Shown: piece by piece, positions 40,038 to 48,151 of the stretch
How positions within the stretch are numbered: position 1 is the first letter of the stretch
Layout of the letters: every line of letters starts with the position of its first letter
Source: an uncultured Coriobacteriaceae bacterium
GTDB taxonomy: Bacteria; Actinomycetota; Coriobacteriia; Coriobacteriales; UMGS124
NCBI GenBank assembly: GCA_900539345.1
Contig: UQBS01000009.1
Span: forward strand, 1 to 59,623
Reading direction: 5' to 3'
Length of the DNA: 59,623 nucleotides
Notes under the pieces: model-generated
Database searches by the model: none
Seen by the model: only the letters and a program-made list of their open reading frames with translations
Told to the model about the DNA's origin: nothing
Translations under genes and position numbers: made by a program

Positions 40038-41016
40038 GCCGCAGCGCCCCAACGTCATCGAGCTCGCCAAGAAGATGTTCTCGAGCCTCAAGGCCGACCT
40101 CATCTCGACGTTCTCCTCCAAGGTCGAGCATTCTCCCGAGCAGCTGGTGGCTGAGAGCAAGCGTACTCGCCCCGAGCCTGCAAGCGTGAGCGTTCCCTCA
40201 CTTGTGAATCGCAACCTTCTCGTTCGCTCGCTCAGTGGTGCGTTCTATGTCGCTCTCAACATCGCCGCCATCTTCTTGGGCGGTAGGTGGCTCGCACTCT
40301 TGATGGCTCTCACTGCAGGCGTGTGCTGCTGGGAGTTCTTCCGCCTCATGCGTTCCGACGGCAAGGTGCCCAACCAGATCGTGGGCATCCTTTTCGCCGT
40401 GCTCATGCCTCTCGTGGCGCTTGTGAATCCGTTCCTCCTTGAGGGACTTATCTTCCTGCTCATTTTGGTTTTGGGCTTCTGGTACGTCATCGACCAGCAC
40501 GCCCGCATCACCGACGTCGCCGTCACGGGATTCGGTTCCCTGTACACGGGCTTCACGCTCTCCGCTCTGGTCGCCATCAGGTGCTCCACCGAGATGCCCA
40601 ACGATGCCGCCGTCATTTTGTGTCTCGGCGTCATGGCATCCGTCTGGTTCAACGACGCCTTTGCCTACCTGGTGGGCAGCGCCTTCGGCAAGCATAAGAT
40701 GGTTCCCGCCATCTCCCCGAAGAAGAGCTGGGAAGGCTTCGTGGGCGGCCTGTGCGGCTCGCTTCTCGTGTGGTGCCTGCTGCTTCTCTTCCCTGAGACC
40801 GGCATCACGCCGTTTGCCGCCGTCTTCTGTGGCCTTGCGTGCGGCGTCGTTGGCGTCATCGGCGACCTCGTGGAGTCGCGCATCAAGCGCGGTGCCGGCG
40901 TCAAGGATTCCGGCAACCTCATCCCGGGTCACGGCGGCCTGCTCGACCGCTCCGACTCCATGCTGTTCGTTGCCATCGCGGCATATTTCATCCTCACGTT
41001 GATGGGGGTCATCTAG
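40021..41016 (+). CDS. cdsA: Phosphatidate cytidylyltransferase
   Basis: Makes CDP-diacylglycerol for phospholipid synthesis; 331 residues. A hydrophilic N-terminus of about 70 residues precedes about seven to eight membrane helices. The CDP-alcohol cytidylyltransferase signature (SRIKRGAGVKDSGNLIPGHG) lies near residue 283. ATG 40021 overlaps the end of uppS by 17 bp. dxr starts directly after its stop. Confidence 0.95.
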   Translation: MSTNPKPQRPNVIELAKKMFSSLKADLISTFSSKVEHSPEQLVAESKRTRPEPASVSVPSLVNRNLLVRSLSGAFYVALNIAAIFLGGRWLALLMALTAGVCCWEFFRLMRSDGKVPNQIVGILFAVLMPLVALVNPFLLEGLIFLLILVLGFWYVIDQHARITDVAVTGFGSLYTGFTLSALVAIRCSTEMPNDAAVILCLGVMASVWFNDAFAYLVGSAFGKHKMVPAISPKKSWEGFVGGLCGSLLVWCLLLLFPETGITPFAAVFCGLACGVVGVIGDLVESRIKRGAGVKDSGNLIPGHGGLLDRSDSMLFVAIAAYFILTLMGVI

Positions 41017-42240
41017 ATGAGCTTCGACGCAAAGCCGCGCGCTCGCGGCGTTGTTCCCGCCCCGGGCCAGGTCTTTGACCGCCCGTGCCCGCTCAAGGTC
41101 GTGCTTCTCGGCGCGACGGGCTCTATCGGCCGTCAGACGGTCGACGTCGTGCGCCGCAATCCCGACAAGGTCGAGCTTGTCGCCGTGGCAGCCCGAACGA
41201 GTGCCGACGAGCTCGTGGGCCTTGCCCGTGAGTTCCCCACCATCCGCCACATCGCGCTTGCCGACGAGTCGCTCAAGGCGACGTTTGCTGCCGACACGGT
41301 GCCCACGGGTTGCGAGGTCACGTTTGGCCGCGAGGCCGTGGACGCGCTTGCCTCGCTTCCCGAGGCCGACTGCGTCCTCAACGCGCTCGTGGGCTTTTCC
41401 GGCATGCGTGCCAGTTACAACGCGCTGTCGTGCGGCCATGAGCTTGCCCTTGCCAACAAGGAGTCTCTCGTTGTGGCCGGCGACCTCATCATGCCCCTGG
41501 CGCGTCCCGGCAAGCTTCTTCCGGTCGACTCCGAGCACTCCGCCATCTTCCAGTGCTTTTTGGGCAACGATCCCTGGGAAGCCGAGCGCATCTGGCTCAC
41601 CGCCTCCGGTGGGCCTTTCTTTGGCAAGACGCGCGAGGAGCTGCTCCATGTCGACGCCAAGCAGGCGCTCAACCACCCCAACTGGTCGATGGGCGCCAAA
41701 GTCACGACCGATTCCTCCACGCTCATGAACAAGGGCCTCGAGGCAATCGAGGCGCATCATCTCTTCGACGCGCCGTTCTCGATGATCCATCCCGTCGTGC
41801 AGCGCCAGAGCGCCGTGCACTCCATGGTCGAGTATTCCGACGGCTCGGTCATCTCGCACATCGGTGCGGCCGACATGCGCGTGCCCATCCAGTACGCGCT
41901 GAGCTTCCCGGCGAGGTGGAGCAAGCCCACGGCATCGCTCGATTTTGCCGCGCTTGGCCACATTGATTTCGCCGAGCCTGATTACGAGACCTTCGGTTGC
42001 CTGCGCCTTGCCCTTGAGGCAGGCGAGCGCGGCGGCATCCTTCCCTGCGTCCTCAACGCCTCCGACGAGATCGCCGTCGACGCGTTCCTCCATGGCCGCA
42101 TCGCCTATCTCGACATCGAGTGCGTCGTAGGACGCACACTTGAGACGTTCGAGACCGATCGCGTCGAGTCGCTCGAGCAGCTCGAAGACGTGGACGCACG
42201 AGCGCGTGCCGAGGCCGCACGGGTCGTCTCGAAACTGTAA
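41017..42240 (+). CDS. dxr: 1-deoxy-D-xylulose 5-phosphate reductoisomerase
   Basis: Second enzyme of the MEP isoprenoid pathway; 407 residues. The NADPH loop LLGATGSIGRQT (about residues 28-39), ALANKESLVVAGD, PVDSEHSAIFQC, SGGPF and the HPNWSMGAKVTTDSSTLMNKG block give a secure identity. It follows cdsA with no gap. It supplies, with ispG two genes downstream, the isoprene units that UppS needs. Confidence 0.97.
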   Translation: MSFDAKPRARGVVPAPGQVFDRPCPLKVVLLGATGSIGRQTVDVVRRNPDKVELVAVAARTSADELVGLAREFPTIRHIALADESLKATFAADTVPTGCEVTFGREAVDALASLPEADCVLNALVGFSGMRASYNALSCGHELALANKESLVVAGDLIMPLARPGKLLPVDSEHSAIFQCFLGNDPWEAERIWLTASGGPFFGKTREELLHVDAKQALNHPNWSMGAKVTTDSSTLMNKGLEAIEAHHLFDAPFSMIHPVVQRQSAVHSMVEYSDGSVISHIGAADMRVPIQYALSFPARWSKPTASLDFAALGHIDFAEPDYETFGCLRLALEAGERGGILPCVLNASDEIAVDAFLHGRIAYLDIECVVGRTLETFETDRVESLEQLEDVDARARAEAARVVSKL

Positions 42241-42274
42241 CTGTACCTGCGACCCACAAGGCGGCATCGAGGTT

Positions 42275-43636
42275 TTGAACACCATCGTAACTGTGCTGTG
42301 TTTCCTGCTCATCCTGTGCGTCATCGTCGTCGTGCATGAGGGCGGGCACGCCCTGGTCGCCCGTCTCACGGGCATGCGTGTGACCGAGTTCTACGTGGGC
42401 ATGCCCTATGGCCCCGAGAAGTCGCATGTAAGCAAGCGCAGCGGTATTCGCTACGGCGCGACGCTCGCGCTTCTTGGCGGCTACACGCGCATCTGTGGCA
42501 TGGCGTTCTCGCAGGACAAGCGCATGGCGCTCGCGCTCGCGCTCGTCAACGCGCGCGGTCGCCTCGCCACCGACGAGCTCGCCTTGGCGCTGGATTGCGA
42601 CCCGACCGATGCGCAGGCGCTCATCGACGCCCTGGTCGATCTGGGCAGTATTGAGCCTGTGTACGAGGGCGGTTTTCGCCGCCACCGCAAGGAAGTGCCC
42701 CTGGTATACCGCACGGTTGCCCGCGACGAGCGCGGCCTCACGGCCCGCGACCGCGGCAACTCGCTTGCCAAGTCGGTGGCCCACAAGGCAGGGGAGCCCT
42801 TCGACCCCGCGATGTCGCCCGACGACTTCCTAGCCGCCGAGCTCATGCACACCTACGCGGGCAAGTCGTTCATCCGCCGCGTGCTCGTGCTCGTGGCGGG
42901 CGTGGTCTTCAACCTGCTGCTTGCTTTTGTGATTCTCACCTGCTGCTATTCGGCCATGCACGTGCAGCAGTTCTCCCTCGAGGTCGAGTCCGTCGTTGCC
43001 GGCAGCTCCGCCGAGCAGGCGGGCATGCAGGCGGGGGACGCCATCCTCGCCGTCGCCGGCACGCCCGTTGCGCAGTATGGCAGCGTCAACGACCTTTCGG
43101 CCGCGTTCGATTCCGACGAATCCGTCTCGCTCGACTACAGGCACGCAGGGGAGGAAGAGGTCAGGCACGCCGACCTCGCCCGGTCCGAGGAGTCCAGCGT
43201 GGGCCTGTCCATGCGCATCTACCTCGTCGACGGGCCCGACCGCATCGCGCTGCCCGATGCCGTGCGCGCTTCGGTGGCCTACATCGGCACGGTTGCCTCG
43301 TCGGTCCTCAGCCTGCTCAACCCCAGCGAGGCGCCCGAGGTGCTGAGCCAGTCGAGCGGCGTGGTGGGCATCGCGCAGATGACCTCGCAGGCCGTCTCCA
43401 CCGGCCCCTTCGACATCATCGTGCTGCTTGCGGCCCTCTCGGTGTCGCTGGGCTGGATGAACCTGCTGCCCATTCCGCCGCTTGACGGCGGCAAGCTCGT
43501 TCTCGAGGTCATCGGCCGCATCATCGGCCGCGAGGTGCCACTGTGGGTGCAGGGGGCGCTCTCGCTCGTCGGCATCGCAATTGTGCTGGCTCTCTTCGTC
43601 TTCATGGTGTTCCAAGACGTCGGCCGTATTCTGTAA
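42275..43636 (+). CDS. rseP: Site-2 intramembrane zinc metalloprotease RseP with a large inserted domain
   Basis: Membrane-embedded protease that releases regulators by intramembrane cleavage; 453 residues. HEGGH (residues 21-25) in the first helix binds zinc; a PDZ domain (about 228-300; AEQAGMQAGDAIL) and NLLPIPPLDGG in a late helix complete the active site. TTG 42275 is chosen with TCGAGG upstream, since it places the first helix at the N-terminus. Between the usual GGY(T) segment (68-71) and the second helix (about 200) lies an extra about 110 residues whose first half looks like a winged helix. The substrate is unknown. Confidence 0.9.
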   Translation: MNTIVTVLCFLLILCVIVVVHEGGHALVARLTGMRVTEFYVGMPYGPEKSHVSKRSGIRYGATLALLGGYTRICGMAFSQDKRMALALALVNARGRLATDELALALDCDPTDAQALIDALVDLGSIEPVYEGGFRRHRKEVPLVYRTVARDERGLTARDRGNSLAKSVAHKAGEPFDPAMSPDDFLAAELMHTYAGKSFIRRVLVLVAGVVFNLLLAFVILTCCYSAMHVQQFSLEVESVVAGSSAEQAGMQAGDAILAVAGTPVAQYGSVNDLSAAFDSDESVSLDYRHAGEEEVRHADLARSEESSVGLSMRIYLVDGPDRIALPDAVRASVAYIGTVASSVLSLLNPSEAPEVLSQSSGVVGIAQMTSQAVSTGPFDIIVLLAALSVSLGWMNLLPIPPLDGGKLVLEVIGRIIGREVPLWVQGALSLVGIAIVLALFVFMVFQDVGRIL

Positions 43637-43654
43637 ACAACAGGGGAGGCACTG

Positions 43655-44755
43655 ATGGAAAACAAGACCATGCCCGGCCAGGTGGATGGTGCGGCCGAAT
43701 TCCCGCGCGCCCGCACGCGCCGGGTCAACGTGGGCGGTGTCGCCATGGGAGCGGGTGCGCCCGTTGTGGTGCAGTCGATGCTCACCGCCCCTACGGCAAA
43801 CCCCGAAGCGGCCATTGCCCAGGCAAAGGAGCTCGCTGAGGCGGGTTGCGAGATCGTGCGCGCCGCCATTCCCAACTCCTCGGCGCTCGACGGCTTCGCG
43901 CAGCTGTGCCGCGCGTGCCCCGTGCCCGTGGTGGCCGACATCCACTTTGACCACCGCCTTGCCGTGCGCGCCTGCGAGCTGGGCGCGTCGGGCCTGCGCA
44001 TCAACCCGGGTAACATCGGCTCGTGGGACAAGGTGGACGCCGTGATCGACGCGGCCCGGGCGGCCCGCATCCCCATCCGCATCGGCGTCAACGCCGGCTC
44101 CATCGACCGTGAGCTCGACGCCCGCGATGACCTCTCGCTTGCTGAGAAGATGGCCCTGAGCGCCACGGGCTTCGTGCGCCACTTCGAGGACCGCGACTTC
44201 GGCGACATCGTGCTCTCCGCCAAGGCCCACGACGTGGGCGTGACCGTGGACGCCTACCGCAGGCTCTCTCGCGAGCTTCCGAGCATCCCGCTGCACCTGG
44301 GCATCACCGAGGCCGGCACTGCCTTCCAGGGCACCATCAAAAGCTCAGTTGGCCTGGGCATTCTTCTCTCTGAGGGCATCGGCGACACCCTGCGTGTCTC
44401 GCTCACGGCCGACCCGGTGGAGGAGATTCCCGTGGCTTGGGGCATCCTGCAAGCGCTTGGCTTGCGCCGCCGCACCCCCGAGCTCATCAGCTGCCCCACG
44501 TGCGCCCGCTGCCAGGTGGACATGATCCCCATCGCCCGCCAGGTGGAGGAGCGCCTGCGCACGCTGAGCCTGCCCATTTCCGTGGCCGTCATGGGCTGCG
44601 AGGTCAACGGCCCTGGCGAGGCCCGCGGCGCCGACATCGGTGTGGCCTGCTCACGCGGCTCGGGTGCCATTTTCTGCCACGGCGAGATCGTTCGTCGCGT
44701 GCCCGACGACCAGATCGTCGAGGCGCTCTTTGCTGAGATAGCGGCGCGTTTCTAA
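43655..44755 (+). CDS. ispG: 4-hydroxy-3-methylbut-2-enyl diphosphate synthase (flavodoxin)
   Basis: [4Fe-4S] enzyme of the MEP pathway converting MEcPP to HMBPP; 366 residues, the short bacterial type. VVQSMLTAPTA, VADIHFDHRLA, LRINPGNIG and the cluster cysteines in CPTCARC plus MGCEVNGPGEA are present. ATG 43655 follows GGGGAGG. The dxr-rseP-ispG order is common in actinobacteria. Confidence 0.97.
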   Translation: MENKTMPGQVDGAAEFPRARTRRVNVGGVAMGAGAPVVVQSMLTAPTANPEAAIAQAKELAEAGCEIVRAAIPNSSALDGFAQLCRACPVPVVADIHFDHRLAVRACELGASGLRINPGNIGSWDKVDAVIDAARAARIPIRIGVNAGSIDRELDARDDLSLAEKMALSATGFVRHFEDRDFGDIVLSAKAHDVGVTVDAYRRLSRELPSIPLHLGITEAGTAFQGTIKSSVGLGILLSEGIGDTLRVSLTADPVEEIPVAWGILQALGLRRRTPELISCPTCARCQVDMIPIARQVEERLRTLSLPISVAVMGCEVNGPGEARGADIGVACSRGSGAIFCHGEIVRRVPDDQIVEALFAEIAARF

Positions 44756-44780
44756 CGCGGCGCCACGAGTGCGCCCGCAC

Positions 44781-44789
44781 TGCTAGAAT
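44781..44789 (+). promoter_or_regulatory. Possible extended -10 promoter of proS
   Basis: TGC then TAGAAT (44784-44789) fits an extended -10 element in the 76-bp gap; no -35 is convincing. The predicted leader is about 36 nt. Confidence 0.45.
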
Positions 44790-44831
44790 ATTGCCTTGTC
44801 TTTCGTTTCCTAAGATTGGAGCCCTGTTCAC

Positions 44832-46547
44832 ATGACCAGCTCGTACATGAGGATGTCTCGCCTGTACGCCCCCACGCTGCGTGAGGATCCCCAGGACGCC
44901 GACATCGCCAGCCACCGCCTGCTGCTGCGCGCCGGCTGCATCCGCAAGACCGCCTCGGGCCTGTACTCCTACCTGCCCCTCGCTTGGCGCTCGCTGCTCA
45001 AGATCGAGCAGATCGTACGCGAGGAGATGGACGCCATCGACGCCCAGGAGCTCATGCTCCCCATCCTGACGCCCGCCGAGTTCTGGCACCAGTCGGGCCG
45101 CTGGAACGACTACGGCCCCGAGCTCATGCGCATCTCCGATCGTCACGACCGCGAGTTCTGCCTGGGCCCGACGCACGAGGAAACCTTCACCGACCTCGTG
45201 CGCAACGAGCTGCGCTCCTACAAGCAGCTGCCTGTGACGCTCTACCAGATTCAGGACAAGTTCCGCGACGAGGCGCGCCCGCGCTTCGGCCTGCTGCGCG
45301 GCCGTGAGTTCATCATGAAGGACGCCTACTCCTTCCATGCCGACCACGAGAGCCTTCAGAAGACCTACGAGGACATGAACGGCGCCTACGCCCGCGTGTG
45401 CGAGCGCTGCGGCATCGACTACGCTGCTGTTGAGGCTGACTCCGGCCAGATCGGCGGCAAGGTCACGACCGAGTTCATGGCGCTTGCCGAGGCCGGCGAG
45501 GCCGAGCTCGTGTACTGCGAGTGCGGCTACGCTGCCGACGTCGAGGCCGCCGAGGCCCGCCCCCATCTCACGATGTGCGAGGCCGCTGCCTGCGAGAAGG
45601 TCTTCACGCCTGGCTGCGGCACCATCGAGGACGTCGCCGCGTTCCTCAAGGTTCCCACCAACGAGACGGTCAAGGCCTTTGCCCTCGTTGCCGAAGACAG
45701 CCAGGGCTGGGTCGTGTTCGTGCCCGGTGACCACGAGGTCAACGAGTGCGCCCTCGAGCACCGCTTCGGCGAGTGGCGCATGATGAACGAGGAAGAGCTT
45801 GTGGCTTGCGGCCTCGTCAAGGGCTTCATCGGCCCCAAGGGCATCTCCGACAAGGTGCGCGTGCTTGCCGACGAGTCGCTGCGTGCTCAGAAGCGCTGGA
45901 TCTGCGGCGCCAACGAGGCCGACTACCACTTCGTCGCTGCCGAGTGCGGCGTCGACTTCCCCGAGCCCGAGTACGCCTTCGTCGCTGCCGCCCAGGCCGG
46001 CGACGCGTGCCCCTGCTGCGGCAAGCCCCTCTCCAGCGCCCGCGGCATCGAGATGGGCCAGACCTTCCAGCTCGGCACCAAGTACTCCGATGCCATGGGC
46101 GCCACCTTCGCCGACGAGAACGGCGTTGAGCAGCCCTTCCTCATGGGTTGCTACGGCATCGGCGTGTCGCGTACCCTTGCCGCCATCGTCGAGCAGCACA
46201 ACGACGAGAACGGCATCGTGTGGCCCGTCTCCGTCGCTCCCTACGAGGTTGCCGTCATCCCGCTTGCCTGCGGCGACGACGTGCTCCAGCCCCTGGCCGA
46301 GAAGGTCGCGGCCGAGCTTGCCGAGCAGGGCATCGAGGTCGTGCTCGACGATCGCGACGAGCGCCCCGGCGTGAAGTTTGCCGACAACGACCTCATGGGC
46401 TTCCCCTTCCAGGTCGTCATCGGCAAGAAGAGCGCTGCTGCCGGCAACGTCGAGCTCAAGTGCCGCGCCACCGGCGAGCGCACCGTTGTGCCTGCCGCCG
46501 AGGTTGCCGCCCAGCTCGCCGAGGCCATCAAGGCCCAGCGTGCCTAA
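44832..46547 (+). CDS. proS: Prolyl-tRNA synthetase, bacterial type with editing domain
   Basis: Class II synthetase charging tRNA-Pro; 571 residues. Motif 1 (about 40-75; GLYSYLPLAW), motif 2 (FRDEARPRFGLLRGREFIMKDAYSFH, about 150-175) and motif 3 (GCYGIGVSR, about 439) are present. Between motifs 2 and 3 is the YbaK-like editing insertion (about 225-380) that clears Ala-tRNA-Pro, so this is the bacterial rather than the archaeal/eukaryotic form. The C-terminal anticodon domain holds LDDRDERPGVKFADNDL. A strong terminator follows. Confidence 0.97.
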   Translation: MTSSYMRMSRLYAPTLREDPQDADIASHRLLLRAGCIRKTASGLYSYLPLAWRSLLKIEQIVREEMDAIDAQELMLPILTPAEFWHQSGRWNDYGPELMRISDRHDREFCLGPTHEETFTDLVRNELRSYKQLPVTLYQIQDKFRDEARPRFGLLRGREFIMKDAYSFHADHESLQKTYEDMNGAYARVCERCGIDYAAVEADSGQIGGKVTTEFMALAEAGEAELVYCECGYAADVEAAEARPHLTMCEAAACEKVFTPGCGTIEDVAAFLKVPTNETVKAFALVAEDSQGWVVFVPGDHEVNECALEHRFGEWRMMNEEELVACGLVKGFIGPKGISDKVRVLADESLRAQKRWICGANEADYHFVAAECGVDFPEPEYAFVAAAQAGDACPCCGKPLSSARGIEMGQTFQLGTKYSDAMGATFADENGVEQPFLMGCYGIGVSRTLAAIVEQHNDENGIVWPVSVAPYEVAVIPLACGDDVLQPLAEKVAAELAEQGIEVVLDDRDERPGVKFADNDLMGFPFQVVIGKKSAAAGNVELKCRATGERTVVPAAEVAAQLAEAIKAQRA

Positions 46548-46593
46548 GTGCTGCCTGGTGCCTTCGGGCACCTGAGGTATTCCTGCATCAGAT

Positions 46594-46628
46594 AAGGGTC
46601 GTCCGAGAGCATCGGGCGACCCTTTTTT
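46594..46628 (+). terminator. Intrinsic terminator after proS
   Basis: A 12-bp stem with one T-G pair (46594-46605 with 46613-46624), a 7-nt loop, then TTTTTT. It lies 46 bp after the proS stop. Confidence 0.88.
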
Positions 46629-46650
46629 GCGCGAGGTGAAACGAGGTTCA

Positions 46651-46698
46651 AACGCAGAGAGGGGCTGCCTGGAATACCTGGCAGCCCCTCTCTGCGTT
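46651..46698 (-). terminator. 19-bp perfect hairpin between convergent genes
   Basis: Bases 46651-46669 are the exact reverse complement of 46680-46698 (19 of 19) with a 10-nt loop. It lies between proS and the convergent hydrolase gene, and probably ends the minus-strand transcript or blocks read-through both ways; the T tract is short on either strand. Confidence 0.65.
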
Positions 46699-46759
46699 GA
46701 CGTATGTGTTGCCTTGCGCTTGGTCGCTGGTATCAAATCCAGCGTCTTTGAAGCTCTCG

Positions 46760-47869
46760 TTAGCTGAGCGTCACGCCGCCCAGCCAGCCCCAGCGGGGAG
46801 TGACCGTGGAGCCGTAGTAGCTTATCCAGCTGCCCAAATCGATGGTGCGGATGTAGCCGATGTTGTCCATCACGGTGCCGCCGCCCACGTAGATGCCCAC
46901 GTGGCCGTAAATCTGGCCGGCCGAGGTGTGGGGGTGCGAGGAGACGGCCACGATCATGCCCGGCTGAATCGAGCCCTGGTCGGAGGAATAGCACCAGGAG
47001 GCGTACATGTCGCAGGCGTCGCCGCCGAAGTAGCCGATGCCGGCGTTGGTGAAGACGTTGGTCACCCATGCGGCGCAGTAGCCGGCGCCGGGGGAGGGCG
47101 TGGAGTTGCAGCAACTCAAGACGGCGCTCGCCGAGGTGCCGCCGTAGGAGCCCGAGGTCTGGGCAGCCGCTGCGGCTTCGGCGGCCGCGGCAGCCTCGGC
47201 TGCAGCCTGGGCCTGGGCGATGAGCTCCTGGTTGTACTGCTCGGTGAGGGCCTGCACCTGCTCGTCGAGGCTCGAGAGCAGGTTGTAGGCGTCGTTTTGG
47301 CGCTGCAGCATCTGGGCGAGCTGGTCTTCCTGCTGGGCCTTCAGGTCCTCGAGCTCGGCGAGCTGGGCCTCGAGCTCAGCCTCCCAGGCCTCGAGCTGCG
47401 CCTGGGTGTCTTTGATCTGGGCGATGAGCTCGGCCTCGGCGTCGCTCACCTTGTTGAGGTAGTAGATGTTGCGGAACAGCTCTTCGAAGTCGGCCGCGTT
47501 GACCACCACGTCGATGGGCGTGGTGGTGCCGTGCTTGTAGCTGTTCGACACGTAGGTGGCGAGCTCTTCCTGCTCAGCGGCAAGCTGGGCCTTCGTGGCC
47601 TCGATCTGCTCCTGGGTCTGGCCGATCTCGATGTTTTTGGCCTCGATGGCGCCCAGCGTTGCGTCGAGCTCCTGGCTGAGCTGCTGGTACTCCCAGGCAA
47701 GCTCGTCAATCTGGGCCTGCACGGCCTCGTATTGCGCCTGCGCGTCGGCCAGGGCGGCCGCGGTTGCCTCTTCGGCGCAGGACGTGCGGGGCGACAGGCT
47801 GGCACAGCAGCCGAGCACGGCGGCGTAGCCGGTAAGGGATGCGAACTGGCGGCGAGAAAGCAAAGCCAT
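46760..47869 (-). CDS. Tat-exported coiled-coil cell-wall hydrolase (NlpC/CHAP-like)
   Basis: Probable peptidoglycan hydrolase, 369 residues. The N-terminus MALLSRRQFASL carries a twin-arginine export motif (Arg6-Arg7), then a hydrophobic stretch and SCA before EE, a likely cleavage site near residue 32. Residues about 34-245 are a Gln/Glu/Ala-rich coiled coil of the PcsB/CwlO type, and an Ala-rich linker leads to a Cys/His peptidase domain (about 260-369) with CAAWV (nucleophile) and GHVGIYVG (His). ATG 47869 is preferred over upstream in-frame codons because it puts the twin-Arg motif at the start. The exact peptidase family and cleaved bond are uncertain. Confidence 0.83.
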   Translation of the reverse strand: MALLSRRQFASLTGYAAVLGCCASLSPRTSCAEEATAAALADAQAQYEAVQAQIDELAWEYQQLSQELDATLGAIEAKNIEIGQTQEQIEATKAQLAAEQEELATYVSNSYKHGTTTPIDVVVNAADFEELFRNIYYLNKVSDAEAELIAQIKDTQAQLEAWEAELEAQLAELEDLKAQQEDQLAQMLQRQNDAYNLLSSLDEQVQALTEQYNQELIAQAQAAAEAAAAAEAAAAAQTSGSYGGTSASAVLSCCNSTPSPGAGYCAAWVTNVFTNAGIGYFGGDACDMYASWCYSSDQGSIQPGMIVAVSSHPHTSAGQIYGHVGIYVGGGTVMDNIGYIRTIDLGSWISYYGSTVTPRWGWLGGVTLS

Positions 47870-47990
47870 TGACAAGGGCCTTTCGGTTGAAGCGGTGTTG
47901 CATGGGGTGGTGCACAAAGCGAATCAAGTATATCGTGCGTCCGGACAGCTGGAGGCAAAGCGGGCGCGATTGCCCCTGCAGCCCATGCAA

Positions 47991-48019
47991 TTGGCAGAGT
48001 GTGATTCGCGTGTTTTAAC
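47991..48019 (+). promoter_or_regulatory. Possible promoter of the SLH/BspA-repeat protein gene
   Basis: TTGGCA (47991-47996) and TTTAAC (48014-48019) are 17 bp apart, with TG at the extended -10 position. It lies in the 282-bp divergent gap 47870-48151, which holds nothing else that could be identified. Confidence 0.45.
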
Positions 48020-48151
48020 GTCGCCGACAGGGGAGCCTGCCGTATCCTTTTGTGTGTTCAGCCTGGTGGACGCCCGTGAGTCGGGCGGGTGCCTAGGGCC
48101 GCCGCGCTTCTCGCAAGAGCGTGGCCGGTCACCTTTGAAACGGAGCTTTGG

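Noticed and set aside
46697..47872. 391-codon plus-strand frame over the hydrolase region
   Set aside because: Low-complexity Leu/Gly/Val text antisense to the coiled coil of the minus-strand hydrolase, which has a signal peptide and catalytic motifs.
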